DNA of 64,000 nucleotides from Deltaproteobacteria bacterium. GTDB taxonomy: Bacteria; Desulfobacterota; DSM-4660; Desulfatiglandales; Desulfatiglandaceae. The notes under the pieces are model-generated. The model worked only from the letters and a program-made list of their open reading frames with translations, was not told the origin of the DNA and did not search any database. The first letter of the stretch is position 1. Each line of letters starts with the position of its first letter. Of the stretch, positions 38,259 to 46,412 are shown in pieces. The translations under genes and the position numbers were made by a program. The stretch is from assembly GCA_019307815.1 (NCBI GenBank), contig JAFDIV010000023.1, forward strand, positions 1 through 64,000, in the 5' to 3' direction.

Positions 38259-39073
38259 CTTTGCACGACTTCCTTGTCAAGTTTCTTGCTGAGGGATTGA
38301 ATTTCTGGCGGCAATTTTGGCTTTGTAAGGACAACGATCAGGTCGTATTTGTCCTGCTGCTCTCCATCGTCAGTAGAGTAAGTAAGAACCAATTCGTGGC
38401 TGTCCCCTTGCTTTTCCACTTTTATGGGTTTGCCCTCCACCAGCTTTAGGCCCTTTACCTCTTGAGCCTCTGCCAGGAAATCCTTTTTGAATGCCTCGCA
38501 AAGGGGAGAGACCAGCACTATTTCAAGATCCTGTGTCTTGTGAAGTGCCACAATTGATTCATTGACCCCGAATATTACCGAGGAAAGGAGATGGTCTTCC
38601 CCATCTTCGGGGTGACCTTGGATGAGTGCTATTCGTCTGGGAACCTGCCCATCAAGGGGAGACATTACAAGGCCATCAGTGGGGCCGGTGGGAGAGAGCA
38701 TCCTCTCGAATTGAAGATCTGTGATTACATGGGCGTAGGTGCCATAGCCGAGATCTGAACTAAAGGTATGGAAAAGATTGTCTTGGCCGGCAGTGATTAC
38801 CACATCGTCAAATTCCAGATCAAATGTTTCATCGGGCATGCTAAAGTCAATTGCTTCGGGTTTACATTCGGCCCAACACAGGGCACAGCCCAGGCATCGC
38901 CGGCAGCCAAGGCACCGCTTGGCCTCATTTACAGCCACTTCCTCGGGAAAACCCGTTTCCACCTCAACGAAATTTCCCCTTCTTTCTTCCACGGAAATTT
39001 CGGGCATGACAGCCCGTTGTGAAGGAACATCATCAAAGGGTATAATGTAACGTGCGTGCTTTTCGTAGATCAT
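38255..39073 (-). CDS. HdrA-like iron-sulfur/flavoprotein fragment, last gene of Hdr operon B
   Basis: A 272-residue protein equivalent to the middle part of the HdrA-NfnB fusion: an NfnB-tail block (FPEEVAVNEAKRCLGC near 43), a [4Fe-4S] motif CLGCRRCLGCALCWAECKPE (54-73), a flavoprotein-like DVVITAGQDNLF near 89 and a degenerate HdrA block (ITDLQFERMLSPTGPT near 116, matching the [11 protein letters not shown] of other HdrA). The conserved CxCC cluster residues of HdrA are absent further on. Its ATG follows the nfnB-like stop directly, with GAGGAG as ribosome site. Together the two genes are a split, decayed or diverged version of the fusion at 15217. Function in the complex is unknown. Confidence 0.75.
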   Translation of the reverse strand: MIYEKHARYIIPFDDVPSQRAVMPEISVEERRGNFVEVETGFPEEVAVNEAKRCLGCRRCLGCALCWAECKPEAIDFSMPDETFDLEFDDVVITAGQDNLFHTFSSDLGYGTYAHVITDLQFERMLSPTGPTDGLVMSPLDGQVPRRIALIQGHPEDGEDHLLSSVIFGVNESIVALHKTQDLEIVLVSPLCEAFKKDFLAEAQEVKGLKLVEGKPIKVEKQGDSHELVLTYSTDDGEQQDKYDLIVVLTKPKLPPEIQSLSKKLDKEVVQS

Positions 39074-40741
39074 CTATTTGCTCCTCAAGTACTGATGAAT
39101 TCCCACTGCAGCCCGTTTTCCTCCTGCTATTGCCCTGATGGCGATGTCCGGGCCAGAGACCACATCACCCCCGGCAAACACGCCAGGGATATTCGTGGCA
39201 CCGGTTTGTTCGTCTATCTCAAAGGTATTCCAGCGGGTCAGTTTGAATTCGTGTTCCTGGGGCAGGAACGATAAATCCGTCCCTTGACTGATGGCTGGGA
39301 CAATGGTTTCAGCCTCAATAATATATTCTGAACCTTCTATGGGTATAGGCCGTCTGCGGCCAGAGGCATCGGGTTCTCCAAGCTCCATTTTTATGCATTT
39401 CATACCGGTTACCTTGCCGTTTTCGCCTAAAATTTCAACCGGAGCAGCAAGGTATTGGAGCTTTACACCTTCATGTTCGGCTGCGTCCACTTCCCATGGG
39501 TTGGCTGGCATTTCCTTTCTTGTGCGGCGATATAGGATGTAGACTTCGTCAAAACCCATGCGCCAGCCTACCCGAGCAGAATCGATGGCAGCGTTTCCTC
39601 CGCCGATTACGATCAGCTTGCCTTTTCCCTCCTTGCGGATTCCCAGGGCCTGCTCTCTCAAGAACGTTACGCAATCCACGATGCCTTCGTACTCATCTTC
39701 GCCAGGAACCCGCAGTTTCAGTCCCTTGTGGCAGCCAGCACCAATGAAAATGGCATCGTACTGTTCCCTGAGTTCCTCAAAAGAGATGTCCTTTCCAATC
39801 CGGGTATTGTACTGTATCTCCACGCCCATTTTGGCAATCAGGTCCACCTCGCGCTGCAGTATCTTTTTGGGCAGACGATATTCAGGAATACCTACCCACA
39901 GGTAACCACCGGGCACGGGCAGTGCCTCAAAGACCTTGATATGCTCATATCCCATTCTTGCAAGATCATAGGCACATGTAAGACCACTGGGTCCTGCCCC
40001 AACAATGGCTATCTTCTCAGGGTATTTTTTGTCCGGTGTCTCATAGGTGGGTTCTATGCCAGCAGCTATTTCAACATCTGCTACGAATCTTTTAAGGAAG
40101 CATATGCTTATCGGCTGATCCAGATATTGGCGGTTGCATGCGGTCTCACAAGGATGAGGGCAGACCCTCCCGATGCTGGCGGGAAAGGGCAGCCTCTCCC
40201 TTATTCTTGCCAGAGATTCAGCGTATTTTCCGTCGGCTATTAGTCCCACATACCCGCGGATGTCTAGATTCACCGGGCATGTCCTCTGACATACGGGCAT
40301 GTCTTCCTTATAAATATTGTATTCGCCAGTAGAGGGGTTGTAATAGTCAATGGCCGTTCGGAAGGCGAATCCCTCATCAAAGTCATCAAACATATTTACC
40401 GGGCACACCCGGATACAGGCCTTGCAGTCATTGCACTTTTCGTTGTCCACCCTTAGGCTGTGCTTTATGATCTTTGCAGCAACTTTCCCGTTAGTTTGCT
40501 GAATCCTCTCTATTTCACTGTAGGGAAGGATCTTGATATTGGGGTGATCTTTTACCTTTTGGAGATCTGGGCAATCAAAGGCCTCCTTAGGCTTGATAAG
40601 TCGGTTTCGGGGAATCCTCTCTGCGCCCAGGGAAGGGAATTTCTCAACAAGGGTTACCTCTTCCCCAGCCTCTGCCCTTTCAAGCGCTGTTCTTATGCCA
40701 ATAGGTCCTGCGCCAACGATGAGTGTCTTTTTGTTTTCCAC
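39074..40741 (-). CDS. NfnB/GltD-like NAD(P)H oxidoreductase with degenerate HdrA N-terminus
   Basis: A 555-residue flavoprotein. Residues 1-130 copy the HdrA start (LIVGAGPIGIRTALERAEAG, then CNDCKACIRVCPVN), but the Cys/Sec loop reads IPRNRLIKPKEAFDCP, so the NDCxx-(C/U)-ILSPK motif is lost. Then follows an NfnB/GltD-type domain: CQRTCPVNLDIRGYV near 153, IAIVGAGPSGLTCAYDLARM near 248, LIVIGGGNAAIDSARVGW near 376, and [20 protein letters not shown] near 520. It should bind two FADs or FAD plus NAD(P)H. GTG 40741 lies four bases after the upstream stop. It probably feeds NAD(P)H electrons to the Hdr modules. Confidence 0.88.
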   Translation of the reverse strand: MENKKTLIVGAGPIGIRTALERAEAGEEVTLVEKFPSLGAERIPRNRLIKPKEAFDCPDLQKVKDHPNIKILPYSEIERIQQTNGKVAAKIIKHSLRVDNEKCNDCKACIRVCPVNMFDDFDEGFAFRTAIDYYNPSTGEYNIYKEDMPVCQRTCPVNLDIRGYVGLIADGKYAESLARIRERLPFPASIGRVCPHPCETACNRQYLDQPISICFLKRFVADVEIAAGIEPTYETPDKKYPEKIAIVGAGPSGLTCAYDLARMGYEHIKVFEALPVPGGYLWVGIPEYRLPKKILQREVDLIAKMGVEIQYNTRIGKDISFEELREQYDAIFIGAGCHKGLKLRVPGEDEYEGIVDCVTFLREQALGIRKEGKGKLIVIGGGNAAIDSARVGWRMGFDEVYILYRRTRKEMPANPWEVDAAEHEGVKLQYLAAPVEILGENGKVTGMKCIKMELGEPDASGRRRPIPIEGSEYIIEAETIVPAISQGTDLSFLPQEHEFKLTRWNTFEIDEQTGATNIPGVFAGGDVVSGPDIAIRAIAGGKRAAVGIHQYLRSK

Positions 40742-40745
40742 GGAC

Positions 40746-41528
40746 TTACACCTCTTGTGATGCAAGATGATATACTGGTGTTCGGTTGGTTATTTCTGCC
40801 ATTTCCACGAAGCCCTTTCGTTTGAGGGCCGTGATATATCGAAACACCCTTTCAGAAGGGATCTGAAGCTCCTCAGCCAGTTCCCTGACCGATTTGGCCC
40901 CCTGTCTTAATCCGCGCAAAATCTCCTGTACCTCGGTCTCTTCCACAATGATCATGTCTATGGCACGCCGAAACTCATGTTCAGTGAAGATCTCGCCGTA
41001 CATATTTCCTGATTCCAGGAAGGGTGTCCTCTTTCCAATGACCCATCTTATCTTTTCGCCGGAAAGCACGGCCTCTGCTATCTCCAATTTTTCAAATATT
41101 TCAGGTTTACCCAGTCGGTCACCTCCCTCGCCGATGGGGCCTATTTCCCGGATTTGCTGGTCAAACTCGGTGACCAACTCTGCGAACCTGGCTCCTTCAC
41201 CCGATGAGCACTGCTGGAAGGAAAGCCTTTTCCCGTTTAGGCCAATGTGCTCGAGCAGCCTACGGGCCATATCAACCTTGGCCTTTGCCTGGACATTCCC
41301 GCTTATGTAATGACAATCGCCAAAATAACATCCAACTATTAGAAAGCCATCAAGCCCTTTTTTAAAGGCCTTTGCTATTAGGGCGGGATCAATCCTGCCC
41401 GTGCACATGATCCTAATGATCTTGATTTCCGGCGTATATTGCAGTCTGGAAACTCCAGCCAGGTCAGCGGCAGAGTATCCTCACCACGTACAGCAGAATG
41501 TCAGAATCTTGGGAACAAACTTGCTCAA
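40746..41528 (-). CDS. MvhD-winged-helix fusion, selenoprotein with Sec in the first motif
   Basis: A 260-residue protein: MvhD domain (1-135) plus a C-terminal winged helix (about 195-255: LRQGAKSVRELAEELQI, ERVFRYITALKRKGFVEMAE). TTG 41528 follows AGGAGG. The frame meets TGA at 41481-41483, read as Sec16 in [17 protein letters not shown], where the two other MvhD proteins here have Cys. At the second motif, where those two have Sec, this one has Cys (GCYFGDCHYISGN near 73). Starting at a downstream codon would remove the first motif. It lies 17 bases after the second hdrA half. The DNA-binding-like tail is unusual for an electron-transfer subunit; it may be structural, or may link redox state to regulation. 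Confidence 0.88.
41442..41483 (-). promoter_or_regulatory. Sec UGA codon and candidate SECIS of the mvhD-winged-helix gene
   Basis: UGA at 41483-41481. On the minus strand CTGG pairs with CCAG around loop AGTTT (41454-41450), extended by further pairs past one bulged A. G is the second loop base and the UGA-to-loop distance is 26 bases. The stem is weaker than in the other five genes. Confidence 0.6.
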
Positions 41529-41545
41529 CGCAAAACCTCCTCTTA

Positions 41546-43234
41546 TTAGGTGCCCAAGAATGCCTCGATCTGGGCACTTAATTGTTCATCAGTGAAGGAA
41601 TTTATTGTCAGTGCATGTTGATAGCAGGTGGCGGCACATACACCGCATCCCTTGCAAGCCACATTTATGACATGGACCTTTCTTCCTTTATCCGTGTGTC
41701 TTATTTCCAATGCCCCATATGGACAAAGGGCCACGCAAAGCCCACATCCCCGGCAGGCGTCTTCATTGACTAGCACAGAAATAATGGGCTCAACCACCAC
41801 CGAGCCCTTGCTAAGGGGAATGGATGCACGCGAGGCCGCACCAAGGCCCTGGGCTACCGCCTCCCTTATGTTGGCAGGGTATCTCGCGCTTCCACAGAGA
41901 AACACGCCGTCGGTAGCAAAATCCAAGGGCCTCAATTTCACATGCCCCTCAAGGAAGAATCCATTTTCATCTATCGGGACCCTGAGCAATTGCGAGACCT
42001 CGTGGGCATCGGCCTGGGCGACCATCGGCGTGGAAAGGACCACAAGGTCTGCCTGTAAATTCAACTCTCGGCCCAGTAGAGGATGAAAGACCAGGACCTG
42101 GTCATCCTTCACTTCAGGTGGCCTGTCAGGACTGTAGTTGATGTAACGGACGCCTTTGATCTTTGATTCCCTGTAAAGTTCCTCATTTTCTACCCCATAC
42201 ATTTGCATGTCTCTGTACAGGATCGATACCCTGGCATCCGGGTGTTGTTCCTTAATAAGCAGGGCGTTTTTCACGGCCACCTGACAGCAGATGCGCGAAC
42301 AATAGGGCCGTTGTTCGTCTCTGGCACCCACGCACTGGATCATCACCACATTTTTTACAGAAGGATCAAGGCCTAGCTTCAGCCTCTCTTCCAGTTCGAG
42401 CTGAGTAATAACCCTCTGGCCGTCATATCCGTAAAGGCCCTCTGGGGTAAACACGTGGGCACCCGTGGCGATCAGGATAACACCAATGTCAATATTCTTG
42501 ACCCCCGCCTCAGTTTCCACATCTGCCTTGAATTTGCCAATAAAACCCTCTACCCGCACCAGCCTTGATTTTGTAAACACCGTTATCTTGGGGTGCTGGT
42601 CTATTGCCTTTATTCTTTCTTCTGCCACTTGGGAGGCATCTGTCATGCTGGGGCCCAACTTGCATATCTTATTAAGCATACCTCCCAACTTATCCTCTTT
42701 TTCTACAATGACCACCTCATAGCCACGATTGGCCAAGGCCAAGGAGGCGGTCATGCCAGCCATGCCACCACCCAGTACCAATGCCCTGGTGGTGACCTCA
42801 GACATGATCGGTTCTTGAGGCTCTAGAAGCGCGGCCTTGGCAACTCCCATGCGGATCAGGTCTTTGGCCTTTTCAGTGGCATCTTCTTTTTCCTGCATAT
42901 GGACCCATGAGCACTGGTCCCGAATGTTGACCATTTCGAACAGATAGGGATTCAGACCCACTTCAGCGCAGGAGTTTCGAAACAAAGGCTCGTGGGTTCT
43001 CGGCGTGCAGGATGCCACCACCACGCGGTTTAGGTTCTGCTCTACGATGCCCTTTTTGATTTCATTGATGCCGCCTTCTGAGCAGGTATAAAGGTTTCGC
43101 TGGACAAAGGTGACGTGAGGGAGGGTCTTGGCAAATTTCTCAAGCTCCTCCATATCCAAATACCCAGCGATATTTGAACCGCAGTGGCAAAGAAACACAC
43201 CTATTCTGAGCTGTTCATTGTTCTTATCAGGCAA
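41546..43234 (-). CDS. hdrA: HdrA C-terminal half (second FAD and ferredoxin unit)
   Basis: A 562-residue protein equal to the C-terminal unit of full-length HdrA here. It begins with the HdrA block RIGVFLCHCGSNIAGYLD (10-27), CTPRTHEPLF near 88, second FAD site ALVLGGGMAGMTASLALA near 160, the IQCVGARDEQRPYCSRICC cluster near 312, and ends in two [4Fe-4S] motifs, CRGCGLCVALCPYGA and CKGCGVCAATCYQHA. Start is TTG 43234 (AAGGAG upstream), overlapping the preceding hdrA half by eight bases. The two halves were one gene in the paralogues at 15217 and 49457, so this is a natural split. Confidence 0.9.
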   Translation of the reverse strand: MPDKNNEQLRIGVFLCHCGSNIAGYLDMEELEKFAKTLPHVTFVQRNLYTCSEGGINEIKKGIVEQNLNRVVVASCTPRTHEPLFRNSCAEVGLNPYLFEMVNIRDQCSWVHMQEKEDATEKAKDLIRMGVAKAALLEPQEPIMSEVTTRALVLGGGMAGMTASLALANRGYEVVIVEKEDKLGGMLNKICKLGPSMTDASQVAEERIKAIDQHPKITVFTKSRLVRVEGFIGKFKADVETEAGVKNIDIGVILIATGAHVFTPEGLYGYDGQRVITQLELEERLKLGLDPSVKNVVMIQCVGARDEQRPYCSRICCQVAVKNALLIKEQHPDARVSILYRDMQMYGVENEELYRESKIKGVRYINYSPDRPPEVKDDQVLVFHPLLGRELNLQADLVVLSTPMVAQADAHEVSQLLRVPIDENGFFLEGHVKLRPLDFATDGVFLCGSARYPANIREAVAQGLGAASRASIPLSKGSVVVEPIISVLVNEDACRGCGLCVALCPYGALEIRHTDKGRKVHVINVACKGCGVCAATCYQHALTINSFTDEQLSAQIEAFLGT

Positions 43235-44768
43235 CGGCTTTCTCCTTTTCCAAAGATTGTAACGCCACAACCTCTGCGGCGCGTTGTGCCGCACTTGATG
43301 CTTGGGCCACAGACTCAGGCACGTCCATGGGCGACTCTGCGCAACCACATACAAAGATACCCGGCACAGTGCTGTCCACAGGGGACACGGGACTGGTCTT
43401 CACAAACCCATAATCATCAAGCTCAATGCCCAGTGTCTTTGCAAGGGTCGCAATCCCTTTTGTGGGCGCGCATGCAGTGGCCAATATCACCATGTCAAAC
43501 TCTTCGCTTTTAACCCTTCTTTCTCGGGTATCTTCATAAAACACAATGGGATAGTGATTTTCTCCCTCAACGATTTCAGCTACACGACCTCTGGTATAAG
43601 TGATTCCGGATTGATTCCCGCCCCTGATCTTGTATTCTTCAAAACCCTTTCCCACGGCCCGTATGTCCATGCCAAAGATGGTGGATGTGGTTTCAGGCTC
43701 ATGTTCGTGGGCAATGATTGCTTCCTTAATGGAATGCATGCAACAATAGCCTGAGCAGAAGGGGTAGAAACGGAAATCCCTGGATCCCACACATTGGATA
43801 AAGGCAAGCCTCTTTGCGCTGCCAAATCCCTCGGCTTCCTTTTTCATCTGCTCTAGGGGCTTGGCTATACCAAGATACTCCTCATATTTTGCAGCCCATT
43901 TTTTCCTTTCTTCATCCTCTCCAAAGTCCCCTGCCTGGTATTGCTTGTAAAACGCTTCAGAGTCTTGTCCAAACTTTTCTTCATATCGCTGAAGCGTCTT
44001 TTGGGCCTTTTTCAGTTTCTTTTCCAATTCCTCAATCTTGGCCTTTGCCGCAAGGTCTGAGGGGCGATATACATGGCCGCCCGTAGGTCCACTGGCGCTC
44101 AGCAGTCTCTCGAACTCAATGGCAGTGACCACGTTGGGAATCTCATTGTACCTATACTCGGGAATACGGGAGGGGTCGAATACGTCATAACCGGCTGCCA
44201 CGATTATTGCACCCACGTCCAACTCAACCATTTGGTCCTTCTGGTCAAAGTTGACGGCATCGGCCTGGCACGTCTTCTTGCATATCCCGCACTTTTTCCC
44301 ATTGAGCTGACGGCAGTGGTCCGGGTCAATCGTGCGGGTGGAAGGGATGCCCTGGGCAAAATAGGCATAGATGGCCTTTCTGGTTCCCAGGCCTTCATTA
44401 AAGGCATCAGGTACCACGGTAGGGCACTTTTCCTCACATGCCCCACAACCCGTGCACTTGTCTTCGTCCACGTAGCGTGCCTTTTTTCGTACTGTCACCT
44501 TAAAGGCGCCCACTTGGCCCTCTACCTTTTCCACCTCACTGTATGCCATTAGGTTAATGTTGGGATGTCGACCGACATCCAGCATCTTCGGCGAGAGAAT
44601 TCAGATGGCACAGTCGTTGGTGGGGAAGGTCTTGTCAAGCTGGGCCATCTTCCCACCAATGCTCGGAAGCCTCTCCACCAAATGGACCTTAAGGCCCATA
44701 TCAGCTAGATCCAGGGAGGCCTGGATGCCAGCGATTCCTCCTCCGATTACCAATATGTCATTGCTCAC
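43227..44768 (-). CDS. hdrA: Selenocysteine-containing HdrA N-terminal half
   Basis: A 513-residue HdrA N-terminal unit. GTG 44768 follows AGGAGG. The frame meets TGA at 44603-44601, read as Sec56 in [17 protein letters not shown], and runs on to 43227. Parts: FAD site [12 protein letters not shown] (5-16), Sec loop, [12 protein letters not shown] and [12 protein letters not shown] clusters (about 108-165), a Lys/Glu-rich coiled insert (about 240-310: [20 protein letters not shown]), and [20 protein letters not shown]. The insert is absent from the other HdrA paralogues. It overlaps the next half by eight bases, so the two chains are coupled and should assemble. Confidence 0.92.
44563..44603 (-). 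promoter_or_regulatory. Sec UGA codon and SECIS hairpin of split hdrA
   Basis: UGA at 44603-44601. Twenty bases on, GGATGTC pairs perfectly with GACATCC (44580-44563) around loop GGTC. The loop begins with GGU as in known bacterial SECIS. UGA-to-loop distance is 27 bases. Confidence 0.85.
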
Positions 44769-44818
44769 GGCTACAACCCTCCTGCTGGCTATCTACCGTT
44801 ACGGATACTAATGGCCTT

Positions 44819-45946
44819 TTAATCGCCCGGTTTCAGATGTTCTGAAAAAAGGTCATAAAGGTCGATAATTTCTATATCCAGGTCAAATGCCGCTTTTGCA
44901 CACCTGAAGTGAATCTGGCATTTAGGACATGCGGTGATAAGTGTGCTGGCCCCGGTTGAACGGGCCTCTGAGAGCCGTTGTACCTGGATCTCCTTTGAAC
45001 AGCTTGAACAATTCATCCACCCGCTTGTGCCACAGCACACACCGTTTTCACGGGACCTGGGCATCTCCCGCAACTCAATCCCTGGGATTGCCTTTATCAA
45101 TTCCCTGGGTGAGTCATAGATCCCTGCTAATCTACCCAATCTACATGGATCATGATACGTGACAGTCCCCTGGAATTCAGCAAGCTCGAGCACGCCCTCA
45201 TTCAATTTTTCCGCCAGAAAGTCCAGAATATGGACTGGCTCAAAACCAAGCTCTCCAAAGTACCTTGGATAGAACTCTTTGAATGTGAGATATCCCTCGG
45301 GGCAGCTAAAGATCACCTTTTTTGCCCCCGAGGCCCTGATGATCTCAAGATTGAGGGCAGCTAGGCGTTTAAAGGTCTCTTCATCCCCGTTCCAAAGGGC
45401 ATCGTGGCCACAACACCTTTCATCATTGCTTACCACCGGCTCCGCACCGCAGGCGTTCAGGATCTTGAGCACGTTTTGTGCGCCTTTTATGGATCCGGCA
45501 TCAATGTCTCTGAAGATGACATCAAAATAGGGCCTGCAACCTACAAAATAGAAGATATCTCCCTTTTCGCTGACCCTTCCATCCTTAATCCAGAAGGTTC
45601 TGTTTTGGTGAATGTCCTGGGTCTGTATTGACATGATGGACTGAAGCATGCCGTTGTGTGCTGGAACGCCACTATAACCCCGGGCATGGGCCTCATCACG
45701 AATGAGGCGAATGAATTCGGGAAAGTCGATGTTCACCGGGCACCGGACGCTGCACTGGGCGCATGTCAAACAGTTCCAGATGGATTCGTCAGATAGATCT
45801 TCAATTTCATAGAGACTGCGCTCAATGATTTGCCTGGGGGAGAAGTCCGGGAAGATCCTTGCCACCGGGCAGCTTCCCGTACAAACACCGCAGTCCAGGC
45901 AAAAATAGGTATTGGTCATTTGAATCAGTTCAGCTATATCAGCCAT
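44819..45946 (-). CDS. hdrD: HdrD-like (HdrC-HdrB fusion) heterodisulfide-reductase subunit
   Basis: A 375-residue protein with two [4Fe-4S] motifs (CLDCGVCTGSCP at 16-27 and CLTCAQCSVRCP at 59-70) and two CCG domains (CCG at 178-180 and 304-306). In HdrB/HdrD the CCG domains hold noncubane clusters that reduce disulfides. The second CCG domain is complete (CPKC at its end); the first ends CPEG rather than CPxC, so it may lack one cluster ligand. ATG 45946 follows GAGGCG. It lies between mvhD and the split hdrA genes. Related subunits occur in Hdr complexes and as BamD of class II benzoyl-CoA reductase. Confidence 0.9.
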   Translation of the reverse strand: MADIAELIQMTNTYFCLDCGVCTGSCPVARIFPDFSPRQIIERSLYEIEDLSDESIWNCLTCAQCSVRCPVNIDFPEFIRLIRDEAHARGYSGVPAHNGMLQSIMSIQTQDIHQNRTFWIKDGRVSEKGDIFYFVGCRPYFDVIFRDIDAGSIKGAQNVLKILNACGAEPVVSNDERCCGHDALWNGDEETFKRLAALNLEIIRASGAKKVIFSCPEGYLTFKEFYPRYFGELGFEPVHILDFLAEKLNEGVLELAEFQGTVTYHDPCRLGRLAGIYDSPRELIKAIPGIELREMPRSRENGVCCGTSGWMNCSSCSKEIQVQRLSEARSTGASTLITACPKCQIHFRCAKAAFDLDIEIIDLYDLFSEHLKPGD

Positions 45947-45977
45947 GGTTTCGCCTCTAGGTCAGAAATGAGCCTTT

Positions 45978-46397
45978 TCAGGCTGCTTGTTTCAAGGTAG
46001 AAGGCCCAAGGGCCTTGATCTGTTCAGTGAACTCAGTGGCCACTTCTGCAAACCTGCCCCCTTCGGCCGAGGAGACCCATTCCAATCTGAGTCTCCTTTG
46101 ATCAATCCCCAAGATACCGATCAACTCCTGGGTCAGCTTGAACATCCTTTCTGCCTTGATATTACCATCCAGGTAATGGCAATCCCCAATGTGTCACCCA
46201 GCCACCAGGACGCCGTCAGCCCCATTCTGGAAGGCCTTTAATATAAAATTGGGATTCACCCTTCCAGAACACATAACCCGGATGATCCTGATATTAGGCG
46301 GATATTGAAACCTGCTTACCCCTGCCAAATCAGCCGCTGAATAGGCACACCAATTGCATGCAAAGGCGATAATCTTTGGCTCAAATGTATCAGACAT
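45978..46397 (-). CDS. mvhD: Selenocysteine-containing MvhD-type subunit (operon B)
   Basis: A 139-residue MvhD protein. ATG 46397 follows AGGAGG at eleven bases. TGA at 46196-46194 is read as Sec68 in [17 protein letters not shown], and the frame closes at TGA 45980-45978. The first motif keeps Cys ([15 protein letters not shown] near 12) and CSGR lies near 43. It is the close paralogue of FlxD at 19850, including hairpin and Sec position. It lies 15 bases after the 1014-residue HdrA, the usual MvhD-HdrA partnership, so it should deliver electrons to that HdrA. Confidence 0.93.
46161..46196 (-). promoter_or_regulatory. Sec UGA codon and SECIS hairpin of mvhD (operon B)
   Basis: UGA at 46196-46194. 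Sixteen bases on, ATTACC pairs with GGTAAT (46177-46161) around loop TGGAT. Stem, spacing and second-base G match the flxD hairpin. Confidence 0.8.
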
Positions 46398-46412
46398 GAT
46401 GTCGCGTTCCTC

